Source of the DNA: Hymenobacter sp. ISL-91
GTDB lineage: Bacteria > Bacteroidota > Bacteroidia > Cytophagales > Hymenobacteraceae
Direction of reading: 5' to 3'
NCBI RefSeq assembly: GCF_018613725.1
Contig: NZ_JAGGPS010000019.1
Span: 1-64,000, forward strand
Length of the DNA: 64,000 nucleotides
Below, in pieces: positions 51,390 through 59,899 of the stretch (positions are counted from its first letter, which is position 1; every line of letters starts with the position of its first letter). Made by a program: the position numbers and the translations under genes. The notes beneath the pieces were generated by a model. It was not told the origin of the DNA. It did no database searches and was given only the letters and a program-made list of their open reading frames with translations.

Positions 51390-53801
51390 ATGCGTATTCA
51401 ATTTCCGGGCTGCCCGGAGCCGACCTGGCTGTGGCTGGGCCTGGTGCTCGTGCTGGGCATGGCCGGCAGCTGGCAACCCGCCCGGGCGCAGGCTCCGGCC
51501 GAGGCCTGCGCGCTGTCGTTGAGCGGCCGCGTGGCCGACCACGAGTCGCGGGCCGACCTGCCGGGTGCGACAGTAGTACTGCTCGAAACCCAGCAGGCTA
51601 CCCAGACCGATAATGCGGGCAACTTCCATTTCCACCTCTGCCCCGGCCTCTACCATGTGCGGGTAACGTTTGTGGGCTACGAACCCGAAACAACCGAGCT
51701 ACGTGTGGAGCGTGCCGTAGTGCGCGACTTTCGGTTGCACCCCAATGCAGTTATGTTGCGTGGGGCTAATATCCGGGGCGAGCGGGTAACGGCTCCTGTG
51801 AGTCAGCCTACGGCTACGCTTAGTGGGCAGGAGTTGCAACAAACCCGCGGCGAGGCACTGGGCGAGGCCCTGCAACGCATTGCGGGTGTTACGGCCATCC
51901 AGACGGGCCCGAGCATTTTCAAGCCCATGATTCATGGGCTGCACTCCAACCGGCTCGCCATCCTCAACAACGGAGTGCGGCAGGAAGGCCAGCAGTGGGG
52001 CCAGGAACACGGCCCCGAAATCGACCCGTTCAGTGCCGCTCGCCTGACGGTGGTGAAGGGCGCGGCCAGCGTCCGGTATGGCTCCGACGCCATTGGGGGC
52101 GTGGTGCTGGTGGAGCCCAAGCCCCTGCGCGACTCGGCCGGCACCGGGGCCGAACTACACCTGGTGGGCATGAGCAACAACGGCATGGGCGCCGCTTCGG
52201 GCATGCTGGAAGGCAATCTGCGTCGGCTGCCGGCCTTTAGCTGGCGGGTGCAGGGCACGGCCAGGCGGGCCGGCACCATGCGGGCGCCCGGCTACTATCT
52301 ACGCAACTCGGGCTTTTCGGAACACAGCTTTTCGGCCGCCGCCGGCTGGCGCACAGACGGCTACGGATTCGATGTGTTTTACAGCCAGTTCCGCACCCAA
52401 CTCGGGATTTTGCCAGCCGCCGAGGTGGGCAACCCCTCCGACTTATTGCGGGCCATTGCCCGGCCCCGGCCCCTGGAAACCGGAGGGTTCAGCTACGCCA
52501 TAAACCGGGCTTACCAGCAGGTACGCCACGATTTAGGCCGAATCACGGGCTTTGTGCGCACCGGTTCGGTGGGCCGGCTGTCGGCTACCCTGAGCCAGCA
52601 GTTGGACTACCGCGACGAGTACGACCGTAACCGCCCGCGCAACAACAACCTGGCCGCCCGCAACCTGCCCGAGCTCAGCTACACCAACCGCACCAGCATT
52701 GCCGAGCTGCTGTGGGAGCACCGGACCTGGCGCAATTTTACGGGTAGCGTGGGGCTGGCCGGCACTTACCAGGCCAACCGCTACGCGCCCGGCAGCCGGC
52801 AATTCATCCCGTTTTATACCAGCACAATTGGCGGCGTTTTCTGGATTGAGCGCTGGCAGAAAGACAAGTGGCTGCTGGAGGCCGGAGCCCGCCTCGACCG
52901 GCGCGACTTGCAAGTGAGGCGCGGCGACCGGGATGCTAACGGTGCATTTTTCGTAGACCGCAGCCGGTTTCAGTACACCACCCCGGCCGCCTCGCTGGGG
53001 GCCACCTTCGACCCTACCGCCCACCTGGCACTTAACCTGGCGGCTGGCCTTACCCAACGCGCCCCGGCCGCCAACGAGCGGTTCAGCGACGGCGTGCACA
53101 ATGCCCAATACGAGCTGGGTTACGACCTGGTGCCCGGCAACGGGGCGCTGGTGCCCGAAACGGCTCTGAACGTAGGCCTTACGGCTACCTGGCACAATAA
53201 TCCGCGTCTGAACGGCGAAATCACGCTCTACCAGACGCGCATCATCGACTTCATTTACCAGGTCCCCATTTTGCCGCCCGTAGTTACCATTCGGGGCGCG
53301 CTCATCAGCCGGCAGTACCAGCAAACCAATGCTATGCTGCGCGGAGTTGACCTAACGGGCAGCTACCAGCTGGCCCCGCGCTGGCTGCTGACGGCCAAAG
53401 GCTCGGTACTGCGCGCCCGCGACACCCGCGCCGATGAATGGCAGATTTTAATGCCGGCCGACCGGGCCGAAGTAGCCGTGCGCTACGATGTGGCCGACCG
53501 GCCGGGCGCCCGCCTGAGCCAGCGCTTTGTGCAGCTGGGCGGCAGTGCGGTGGCCCGCCAAACCCGCGTGCCGGCCAACTACGCCGCCCGCGACTACAAA
53601 AACCCGCCCGCTGGCTATGCGCTACTGGGCTTGCAGGCCGGCACCATGCTGCACTGGGGCCGCCTGCCGCTGGAAGTAAGCGTGGCCGGCTCGAACCTGC
53701 TCAACCACCGCTACCGCGACTACCTCAACCGCTACCGCTACTTCGCCGACGAGATGGGCCGCAACGTGACGCTACGCGTGCGCGTGCCGCTGGCTTTCTG
53801 A
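51390..53801 (+). CDS. TonB-dependent receptor of the heavy-metal type (probable zinc)
   Basis: The 803-aa outer-membrane transporter has a signal peptide (about 1-35), a carboxypeptidase-regulatory domain (about 43-120: LSGRVADHESRADLPGATVV, FVGYEPETTELRV), a plug (about 150-265) and a barrel ending RVRVPLAF. The plug segment HGLHSNRLAILNNGVRQ, followed by GQEHGPEIDPF, is the pattern of metal-uptake receptors such as ZnuD. With zur and the His/Cys gene beside it, zinc is the likely cargo. Start at 51390 (MRIQFPGCPEP); an alternative at 51312 adds 26 residues unlike a signal peptide. Confidence 0.88.
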   Translation: MRIQFPGCPEPTWLWLGLVLVLGMAGSWQPARAQAPAEACALSLSGRVADHESRADLPGATVVLLETQQATQTDNAGNFHFHLCPGLYHVRVTFVGYEPETTELRVERAVVRDFRLHPNAVMLRGANIRGERVTAPVSQPTATLSGQELQQTRGEALGEALQRIAGVTAIQTGPSIFKPMIHGLHSNRLAILNNGVRQEGQQWGQEHGPEIDPFSAARLTVVKGAASVRYGSDAIGGVVLVEPKPLRDSAGTGAELHLVGMSNNGMGAASGMLEGNLRRLPAFSWRVQGTARRAGTMRAPGYYLRNSGFSEHSFSAAAGWRTDGYGFDVFYSQFRTQLGILPAAEVGNPSDLLRAIARPRPLETGGFSYAINRAYQQVRHDLGRITGFVRTGSVGRLSATLSQQLDYRDEYDRNRPRNNNLAARNLPELSYTNRTSIAELLWEHRTWRNFTGSVGLAGTYQANRYAPGSRQFIPFYTSTIGGVFWIERWQKDKWLLEAGARLDRRDLQVRRGDRDANGAFFVDRSRFQYTTPAASLGATFDPTAHLALNLAAGLTQRAPAANERFSDGVHNAQYELGYDLVPGNGALVPETALNVGLTATWHNNPRLNGEITLYQTRIIDFIYQVPILPPVVTIRGALISRQYQQTNAMLRGVDLTGSYQLAPRWLLTAKGSVLRARDTRADEWQILMPADRAEVAVRYDVADRPGARLSQRFVQLGGSAVARQTRVPANYAARDYKNPPAGYALLGLQAGTMLHWGRLPLEVSVAGSNLLNHRYRDYLNRYRYFADEMGRNVTLRVRVPLAF

Positions 53802-53892
53802 GGTGTTGGCTGACAGCTTGATAGCGCAGGCTTTTGGCCCTCATTTTCCAAAGACTCCTTTTCACAACTTCACTTTTCACCCCTTCTTTCCC

Positions 53893-54453
53893 ATGAAAAA
53901 CCTGTTGCACACCCCCGCTCGCCTGCTGATGCTCTCCATGTTGGCCGCCGCGCCCTTGTTCAGCGCCTGCTCGGATAATGATGACCCCACGCCCGACGAA
54001 GACAACGAGCAGATTACCACCGTTACTTACACGCTCACACCCACCAGCGGCGGCGCACCAGTAGTGGTCAGCTACCGCGACCTGGACGGCGACGGGGGCA
54101 CCGCACCTGTTATCGGCAGCCTGAACCTGGCACCCAACACCACCTACACCGGCGTCGTTACGCTGCTCGACGAAACCAAAAATCCAGCCACCGACATCTC
54201 GGCCGAGGTGCGGGCCGAAGCCGATGAGCACCTGCTGGTGTTTGAGCCGGCTCCGGCCAACCTGCTGACCGTAACCCGCACCGACCGCGACCAGAACAAC
54301 CTGGAGCTGGGCCTGCAAACCCGGGTAGTTACGACGGGCACAACGACGGGTACGCTCAAAATCACGCTGCGCCACCAGCCCGGGGCTAAAAACGGCACCT
54401 TCACCCCTGGCAGCACCGATGTGGAGGTAGTGTTTCCGACCACAGTGCGCTAA
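53893..54453 (+). CDS. Lipoprotein accompanying the zinc receptor
   Basis: The 186-aa protein has a lipobox (LFSAC, about residue 24) and an acidic linker (DNDDPTPDEDNEQI). The mature part follows a family I have seen next to TonB receptors: TTVTYTLTPTSGGAPVVVSY, DLDGDGGTAPVIGSLNLAPN, TYTGVVTLLDETKNPATDIS and EADEHLLVFEP. Databases name such proteins variously, and the role is unproved. It starts 92 bp after the receptor stop on the same strand. The EAxEH segment may bind metal. The start at 53893 excludes a 30-residue upstream extension. Confidence 0.8.
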   Translation: MKNLLHTPARLLMLSMLAAAPLFSACSDNDDPTPDEDNEQITTVTYTLTPTSGGAPVVVSYRDLDGDGGTAPVIGSLNLAPNTTYTGVVTLLDETKNPATDISAEVRAEADEHLLVFEPAPANLLTVTRTDRDQNNLELGLQTRVVTTGTTTGTLKITLRHQPGAKNGTFTPGSTDVEVVFPTTVR

Positions 54454-54497
54454 GTATTTGGTGGAGGACTGGCCGGCTGCAACCGGCCGCCTTACTT

Positions 54498-54645
54498 ACT
54501 GCTGTTACGCAGGGAGTAGTAGCGCGAACTTTGTAGTTCGCGTCCCTGAACCATTAAAACAGCGTGAACGGCGCGGGGACGCGAACTACAAAGTTCGCGC
54601 TACTACCCTAGCAGCACTTCAACGGAACCACTGCGTAACAGCAGT
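54498..54645. repeat. 148-bp inverted-repeat element, AGTAGCGCGAAC family
   Basis: Terminal inverted repeats ACTGCTGTTACGCAG (54498-54512) and their complement (54631-54645) are perfect over 15 bp. Inside is a second long stem (about 54513-54543 with 54576-54608) reading GTAGTAGCGCGAACTTTG. The plan of short outer arms, long inner hairpin and a length near 150 bp is that of the 150-bp family, but the sequence differs. Confidence 0.9.
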
Positions 54646-54686
54646 TACTTATTCTCCCGGTTTGGTTGTGGAGATAGGCAGGAAGG

Positions 54687-54715
54687 CACCCGCTATTGGC
54701 GGGTGTTTTCTTTTT
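54687..54715 (+). terminator. Terminator beyond the 148-bp repeat
   Basis: CACCCGC (54687-54693) pairs with GCGGGTG (54699-54705), followed by TTTTCTTTTT. It is about 235 bp past the lipoprotein stop at 54453. Confidence 0.75.
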
Positions 54716-54815
54716 ACGGATGCCTTAGTGAGATGAGCTACCCGAGGGTAGTATGTGCAACCATTTCCCGGCCAGCCACACTCCTGGCAGCAGTTTCCAC
54801 CTTCCTACTCGTTCT

Positions 54816-55244
54816 ATGAAGCGCTTTACACTTTCCGCCCTGGCGGCGCTGGCCCTCACGCTAGGCAGCTGCGACGAAAAAGATTGCTGCGTTCAGCCGC
54901 CCCGCGAACCGGTAACTGCTACAGCCCTCACCCGAACCAACACCTGGTACCTGAGCGAATATGTTGTGGCCGGTCAGATCACCCGCACCGACGCCATCAA
55001 AGACCGGTTTGCGTTACGCTTCGCCGCCGACGGCAGCTACCGCCGCATCCTGCTCAGCGACGACTCGGAAACGGCCGGCACCTGGAAGCTCACTGGTTCC
55101 GATAACCGGCAGCTCAACCTCATCGACCACAAGAGCGACCCACAGAATTTCACCGTGGAGAGCGTTAACCCGGAGTCGCTGTTCCTCTATCGCGCCGCCA
55201 TAAATGGCCGAGACGAGACTTACCTGTTTAAAACCACCCGCTGA
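54816..55244 (+). CDS. Lipoprotein with a lipocalin-like domain
   Basis: The 142-aa protein has a lipobox (LGSC, about residue 19). After a Cys-rich start (DEKDCCVQPP) it has a lipocalin-like pattern: NTWYLSEYVVAG, DRFALRFAADGSYRRILLSD, GTWKLTGSDNRQLNLID and LFLYRAAINGRDETYLFKTTR. Small lipoproteins of this shape are common in Bacteroidota and have no fixed function. A 151-bp repeat begins 11 bp after the stop. Confidence 0.8.
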   Translation: MKRFTLSALAALALTLGSCDEKDCCVQPPREPVTATALTRTNTWYLSEYVVAGQITRTDAIKDRFALRFAADGSYRRILLSDDSETAGTWKLTGSDNRQLNLIDHKSDPQNFTVESVNPESLFLYRAAINGRDETYLFKTTR

Positions 55245-55254
55245 TTGTTGACTA

Positions 55255-55405
55255 TGAAGCTGTTTAGGAAGTCAAAGGACCGTCATGCTGAGCTTGCCGA
55301 AGCATCTCTACCGCTTCGTTCGATGTTTCAGAGAAGCGGTAGAGATGCTTCGGCAAGCTCAGCATGACGGTCTGATTAATTCCAGGTACTTCCTAAACAG
55401 CTTCT
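55255..55405. repeat. 151-bp inverted-repeat element, copy 3
   Basis: Terminal arms at 55255-55273 (same TGAAGCTGTTTAGGAAGTC as copy 2) and 55388-55404. The inner stem reads TCATGCTGAGCTTGCCGAAG. The left junction CTATGAAGC is shared with copy 2. The right arm is one base shorter and has a small mismatch. Confidence 0.92.
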
Positions 55406-55406
55406 A

Positions 55407-55457
55407 CCAAAACGCCCCCGCCCGTTATCCTGAAGGTAACGGGCGGGGGCGTTTTGG
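55407..55457. terminator. Bidirectional terminator next to repeat copy 3
   Basis: A perfect 21-bp stem (55407-55427 with 55437-55457) has a 9-nt loop and A/T-rich ends. It starts 2 bp after the repeat, between convergent genes (lipoprotein and purine nucleoside phosphorylase). Confidence 0.92.
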
Positions 55458-55480
55458 CGGGACGGCAGCGGCAGGCCGTA

Positions 55481-56299
55481 TTACAGCTTCCTGAGCACTG
55501 CCTTAATAAGGGCCGTAAGGCGGGGCTCGGCGGTAGCGGCAGTGCGCAGGATGTCGGCAATGTTTACCTTTTTGAGCTTGCCGGGCGCGCACAGGTCGGT
55601 GATGACGGACACGGCCAGCACTGGCAGGCCCATCTGGACGGCGGCAATTACCTCGGGCACCGTGCTCATGCCCACGGCATCGGCCCCGATGGTGCGCAGG
55701 TAGCGGTATTCGGCGGGTGTTTCGAGCATGGGGCCGGGCAGGCTGGCGTACACGCCCCGGCGCATATACTGGCTCAGGTCCAGGTCGCGGGCGGCCTCTT
55801 CGGCCAGGGCAAGCAGGCGCAAGTCGTAGGGCTCCAGCATATCGGGGAAGCGCGGGCCCAGCTCGTCGAGGTTTTGGCCCACCAGCGGGTTGGTAGGCTG
55901 CAGGTTGATGTGGTCTTCGAGCAGCATCAGGTCGGCGTAGTCGTAGTCGGGGTTGAGGCCGCCGCTGGCGTTGCTCACGAACAGGTTACGGATGCCCAGC
56001 AGCTTCATCACGCGCACCGGAAACACCACCTGCTGCATGCTGTAGCCTTCGTAGAAGTGAAACCGGCCGTGCATTACCAGCACCTTTTTGCCCGCCAGCG
56101 TGCCGGCCAGCAGCTCGCCGGCGTGGCTTTCCACCGTCGAAACCGGGAAGTGCGGAATATCAGCGTAGCTAAAGCGGTGCGCTACGTCAATTTCGTTGGC
56201 CAGCGCACCCAGCCCGGTACCGAGGATAATGCCCGCCTCGGGGCGGAAGTCCTGCAGGGTATGGCGCAGGTAGGTAGCGGCTTGTTGAAGGTCTTGCAT
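55481..56299 (-). CDS. Purine nucleoside phosphorylase
   Basis: The enzyme splits purine nucleosides with phosphate for salvage. The 272-aa protein is of the trimeric type I family: GIILGTGLGALANEI (about 23-37) binds phosphate, HGRFHFYEGY (about 85) and SNASGGLN (about 117) line the site, and GADAVGMSTVPEV (about 212) is near the base-binding region. The start at 56299 (MQDLQQAATY) is used; 49 in-frame upstream codons are translated repeat. It is downstream of SppA on the same strand, with a repeat element filling the gap. Confidence 0.93.
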   Translation of the reverse strand: MQDLQQAATYLRHTLQDFRPEAGIILGTGLGALANEIDVAHRFSYADIPHFPVSTVESHAGELLAGTLAGKKVLVMHGRFHFYEGYSMQQVVFPVRVMKLLGIRNLFVSNASGGLNPDYDYADLMLLEDHINLQPTNPLVGQNLDELGPRFPDMLEPYDLRLLALAEEAARDLDLSQYMRRGVYASLPGPMLETPAEYRYLRTIGADAVGMSTVPEVIAAVQMGLPVLAVSVITDLCAPGKLKKVNIADILRTAATAEPRLTALIKAVLRKL

Positions 56300-56312
56300 G
56301 CTGATTTTAAAT

Positions 56313-56433
56313 GGAACGTCATTCAGAGCGAAGCGAAGAATCTCGCTTGCTGACATTGCAAAGTAAGGGCAACCCCTTGTTACTATTGCAATGTCAGCAA
56401 GCGAGATTCTTCGCTTCGCTCTGAATGACGTCC
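56313..56433. repeat. Long inverted-repeat element between sppA and the phosphorylase gene
   Basis: A stem of about 52 bp with few mismatches (left arm ACGTCATTCAGAGCGAAGC, right arm ends GAATGACGTCC) has a loop around AGGGCAACCCCTTG. The inner part contains GAAGAATCTCGCTTGC. It is a variant of the GTCAT...GAGC family and fills nearly the whole 157-bp gap. Confidence 0.92.
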
Positions 56434-56456
56434 ACTTACCCGTCAAGTACCACCGG

Positions 56457-58214
56457 CTACCGCACGTTCAGTTCAAACGGCAGGCGGGCCTGGGCACCGC
56501 GCATTTCCGAGAGCTGCTTATACTGCACGTACATGGGGTAGAACGGGCCCATTTCTTCCTTCACGGCCCGCATCCGGGCTTCGCTGCCAAAGGAGGTCAT
56601 CAGCTCCTCGGCGAAGGTTTTCTGGCGGGGCAGCTGCTGAATGCGGTATTCGCCCTCCTTCAGCTTGGCCCGGCGGGCGGCAATGCGCAGCGCATCGTCC
56701 ATCGAGCCCAGCACATCCACCAGGCCGCGGGCCTTGGCATCGGTACCCGACCATACCCGGCCCGAGGCGAACCGGCGCAGGCGCTCGACGGGCATGTTGC
56801 GGCCGGCGGCAGCTTTGGTGGTGAAGTCGGCGTAGATGCGGTTGATTTCCTGCTGAAATTGCTGCTGCTCGTAGGGCGTGAGGGCCCGCGTTACGGTGGG
56901 GAAGTCAGAGAATTCGCCGGTTTTCACGCGGTCAGTCGTGATGCCGATTTTGTCGCTCAGGAACGGCCCCAGGTTGGGCAGCACCCCGAATACGCCAATC
57001 GAGCCGGTGATGGTGGTGGGGTGGGCCACAATGGTGTCGCAGCCCATGGCAATGAAGTAGCCGCCCGAAGCCGCCACATCCGACATGCTGGCAACAACAG
57101 GCTTTACTTTCTTGGTCAGCATCACCTCGCGGTAAATGATATCGGAAGCCAGCGAGGAGCCGCCGGGCGAGTTGATACGCAGCACCACGGCCTTCACCTT
57201 ATCATCGAGGCGGGCCTTGCGGATGGCCTCGGCAAAGCGGGTGCTGCCGATGCTGGAGTTGCCGCCCTTGCCGGTTACAATGTCGCCCTCGGCGTATACC
57301 ACGGCAATGCGGTTGCTGCTGCTGTTGGTGTCGTCCTCGTTGTTTTTGGCGTAGTCGCTCAAGTCGAGCAGGCTTAGCTTGGCATCTTTTTTCAGGCCCA
57401 GCTTGCCCTTCATGTAGTCGGTGGCCTGGTCGTAGTAGCCCAGGTCGGTTACCAGCTTCAGGCGCTTGGCGTCGTCGGCGTTGTGCACCAGCATCGAGTC
57501 TGAAATCACCTTCAAACGGGCCGGCGCGATGTTGCGCGAGGCGGCCACATCGGCCAGCATAGCGTTGTTGAGCGAGTTGAGGAAGGTGGCCGTCTGCAAC
57601 CGTGACGAATCCGACATGTTGGTGCGGAAGTAGGGCTCAACAGCACTTTTGAACGTGCCCACCCGGAAAATCTGCACCTCTACGCCCAGCTTATCGAACA
57701 GGCCCTTGAAGTAGGTCGGCTCCGAGCTCAGGCCGTTGAATTCGAGCGTGCCCTGGGGGTTGAGGTAGAGCTTATCGGCCACCGAGGCCAGGTAGTAGCT
57801 TTTCTCCGACTGCGCATCGGCGTAGCTCACGATGAACTTGCCGCTTTTCTTGAACTCCAGCAGCTCGTGGCGGATTTCCTCCAGCGAGGCCATGCCGCCC
57901 TGCACCAGCTCCAGGTTCAGGAAAATGCCCTTGATGTCGTCATCCTTGATGGCGCGGCGAATGGCAGTTTTCAGCTCGTGCAGCCCCAACGTACTGGCCT
58001 GCCCGCCCGAAAAGCCGGCCAGCGGGTTATCGAAGCCCCGCTCGCCAATCGGCTTGTCGAGTTTGAGCTCCAGCACCGAGTTTTTGGCCACGGTAATGGT
58101 TTTGTCTGAGGAGGCCAGCCCGGCAATCAGCGCCAGCAGCAGCAGCGAGCTGACGATGCTCAGGAGAATGATGCCGGTGACGGTAGCCAGCACGTATTTA
58201 AAGAACTGTCGCAT
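56457..58214 (-). CDS. sppA: Signal peptide peptidase SppA, 67-kDa type
   Basis: SppA is an inner-membrane serine protease that cleaves signal peptides and lipoprotein remnants. The 585-aa protein has an N-terminal membrane helix (about 5-35) and two tandem Clp-like domains. The second domain (about 300-500) has NSPGGSSLASDI and the catalytic serine in VAASGGYFIAMG. The first domain carries the Lys partner region, as in the E. coli enzyme. The start could be the ATG at 58214 (MRQFFKYVLAT) or at 58226 (MPIS); the former is preferred. Purine nucleoside phosphorylase follows it. Confidence 0.93.
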   Translation of the reverse strand: MRQFFKYVLATVTGIILLSIVSSLLLLALIAGLASSDKTITVAKNSVLELKLDKPIGERGFDNPLAGFSGGQASTLGLHELKTAIRRAIKDDDIKGIFLNLELVQGGMASLEEIRHELLEFKKSGKFIVSYADAQSEKSYYLASVADKLYLNPQGTLEFNGLSSEPTYFKGLFDKLGVEVQIFRVGTFKSAVEPYFRTNMSDSSRLQTATFLNSLNNAMLADVAASRNIAPARLKVISDSMLVHNADDAKRLKLVTDLGYYDQATDYMKGKLGLKKDAKLSLLDLSDYAKNNEDDTNSSSNRIAVVYAEGDIVTGKGGNSSIGSTRFAEAIRKARLDDKVKAVVLRINSPGGSSLASDIIYREVMLTKKVKPVVASMSDVAASGGYFIAMGCDTIVAHPTTITGSIGVFGVLPNLGPFLSDKIGITTDRVKTGEFSDFPTVTRALTPYEQQQFQQEINRIYADFTTKAAAGRNMPVERLRRFASGRVWSGTDAKARGLVDVLGSMDDALRIAARRAKLKEGEYRIQQLPRQKTFAEELMTSFGSEARMRAVKEEMGPFYPMYVQYKQLSEMRGAQARLPFELNVR

Positions 58215-58253
58215 GGAAATAGGCAAATGAGGTCTATTAGCAAATGTAAGCGC

Positions 58254-58335
58254 TTTGTTGCCCCGCCCCTACCTCGTTCCAGCCTGCTGTTCACTGATAA
58301 CCGTTTAACGGCGGGCGGAGACAAGCCCCACCCTA
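58254..58335. repeat. Repeat of the GTAGGGGCGGGGC family, overlapping the rarA stop codon
   Basis: CCCCGCCCCTAC (from about 58260) on one side and the arm GGCGGGCGGAGACAAGCCCC on the other form an incomplete hairpin related to the 45006 element. The terminal CTAC at 58332-58335 contains the TAG stop codon of rarA on the minus strand. Confidence 0.75.
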
Positions 58336-59670
58336 CATCCCGTACTTCTGGCCCCATAGTGCCCGCAGCCGCTCGCGGGCCTTGTTTTCGGCGGGGTTGT
58401 CGGCGGGCTGGTAGAAGGTGGTGCCGCTGAGGGCTTCGGGCAGGAACTCCTGGTAGGCAAAGTGGCCGGGGTAATCGTGCGAATATTGGTACTGGCTGCC
58501 GTAATCGAGCTCTTTCATGAGCTTGGTGGGGGCGTTGCGCAGCGGCAGTGGCACGGGCTGCACGCCCTGCTGGCGCACCAGCGCCCGTGCCGCCCGAATG
58601 GCCTTATAGCTGGCGTTGCTTTTGGGCGAAGTGGCCAGATACACTACCGTCTGGCCCAGAATAATATCCGACTCGGGCATACCGATAACCGTGACGGCCT
58701 GGAAGCAGCTCTGGGCCAGAATCAGGGCGTTGGGGTTGGCCAGGCCCACATCTTCGGAGGCCAAGATGAGCAGCCGGCGGGCAATGAACTTTACATCTTC
58801 GCCGCCTTCGAGCATCACAGCCAGGTAGTAGAGCGCCGCGTTGGGGTCGGAGCCCCGGATGCTTTTGATGAAGGCCGAAATGACGTCGTAGTGCATTTCG
58901 CCGCCTTTGTCGTAGCGGGCCAGGCGCTGCTGAGCCAGCTGCTGTACGCTCTCATCGGTAAGCACGATTTCGCCGGTTTTCGGGTCGGGCCGGGTGGCTT
59001 CCACCACAATATCGAGCAGGTTGAGCAGCTTGCGGGCGTCGCCGCCCGAGATGGTGAGCAGGGCGTTGTAGTCCTGCACGCGCACTTTTTTCTGCCGGAG
59101 CACTTCGTCTTCGGCCAGGGCTTTATCCACGAGGCTGGTGAGCACGTCTTTGCCCAGCGGCTCCAGCACGTACACTTGCGAACGGCTTAACACGGCCGGT
59201 ATCACCTCGAACGAGGGATTTTCGGTGGTGGCCCCGATGAGCGTAACCACGCCCTGCTCTACGGCGCCCAGCAGCGCATCCTGCTGGCTTTTGCTGAAGC
59301 GGTGGATTTCATCAATGAACAGAATGGTGCCCCGCTGCTTGCGGGCCCGCTCAATTACCTCGCGCACGTCTTTCACGCCCGCATTCACGGCGCTCAGCGA
59401 GGCAAAGGGCTTGCCCAGCTCGGCGGCCAGCAGGTTGGCCAGGGTAGTTTTGCCCACGCCCGGCGGCCCCCACAAAATCAGCGAAGGCAGCCGCCCGGCG
59501 TTCAGGTAGCGCCGCAGCACGCCCTCGGGCCCGATGAGGTGCTGCTGGCCGGCATACTCGGCCAGCGTGCGGGGCCGCATGCGCTCGGCCAGCGGGGCAT
59601 TGGCAGCAGGCTGGGCGGTTTGCGTGGGTTTAGGGGCGGGGTCAGAATCGAAAAGGGAGCCAGTAGACAT
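58333..59670 (-). CDS. rarA: RarA (MgsA), AAA+ replication-restart ATPase
   Basis: RarA is a clamp-loader-like ATPase that acts at stalled replication forks. The 445-aa protein has Walker [10 protein letters not shown] (about 70), Walker [11 protein letters not shown] (about 115), sensor 1 [21 protein letters not shown] text (here [17 protein letters not shown]), and the C-terminal MgsA/RarA tetramerisation domain (about 260-440, [21 protein letters not shown]). The start ATG at 59670 ([10 protein letters not shown]) is used. The last codon is next to a stop supplied by a repeat. A long inverted repeat separates it from the divergent EamA gene. Confidence 0.94.
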   Translation of the reverse strand: MSTGSLFDSDPAPKPTQTAQPAANAPLAERMRPRTLAEYAGQQHLIGPEGVLRRYLNAGRLPSLILWGPPGVGKTTLANLLAAELGKPFASLSAVNAGVKDVREVIERARKQRGTILFIDEIHRFSKSQQDALLGAVEQGVVTLIGATTENPSFEVIPAVLSRSQVYVLEPLGKDVLTSLVDKALAEDEVLRQKKVRVQDYNALLTISGGDARKLLNLLDIVVEATRPDPKTGEIVLTDESVQQLAQQRLARYDKGGEMHYDVISAFIKSIRGSDPNAALYYLAVMLEGGEDVKFIARRLLILASEDVGLANPNALILAQSCFQAVTVIGMPESDIILGQTVVYLATSPKSNASYKAIRAARALVRQQGVQPVPLPLRNAPTKLMKELDYGSQYQYSHDYPGHFAYQEFLPEALSGTTFYQPADNPAENKARERLRALWGQKYGM

Positions 59671-59688
59671 TTTTGAGCTGCAAGCGTT

Positions 59689-59884
59689 AGGCTGCAAGCT
59701 ACAAGCTTCGGGTGGGAGGTTGGCAGTTTGTAGCGACGCAACCCAATACGTCTCGTCGTTGCATGGTGCTACAGAACGGTCAACATCAGCAATGACGAGA
59801 CGTACTGGGTTGCGTCGCTACAATAACCGCTCGGCGTCCGGGGCGCAACCATTTATCGGGCTTGCAGCTTGTAGCTTGCAGCCT
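59689..59884. repeat. 196-bp nested inverted repeat filling the rarA-eamA divergent gap
   Basis: Outer arms AGGCTGCAAGCTACAAGCT (59689-59707) and its complement (59866-59884) are perfect over 19 bp. An inner 30-bp stem (59728-59757 with 59794-59823, one mismatch) reads TTGTAGCGACGCAACCCA. The element takes most of the 229 bp between the divergent start codons, so their promoters probably lie within it or at its edges. Confidence 0.92.
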
Positions 59885-59899
59885 GAAGCTCGAAAAGCA

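Noticed and set aside
54458..54736. 92-aa open frame in the 148-bp repeat
   Set aside because: Almost the whole frame is inverted-repeat sequence.
56300..56446. 49-residue N-terminal extension of purine nucleoside phosphorylase
   Set aside because: It is the translation of the inverted repeat at 56313; the family starts at the ATG at 56299.
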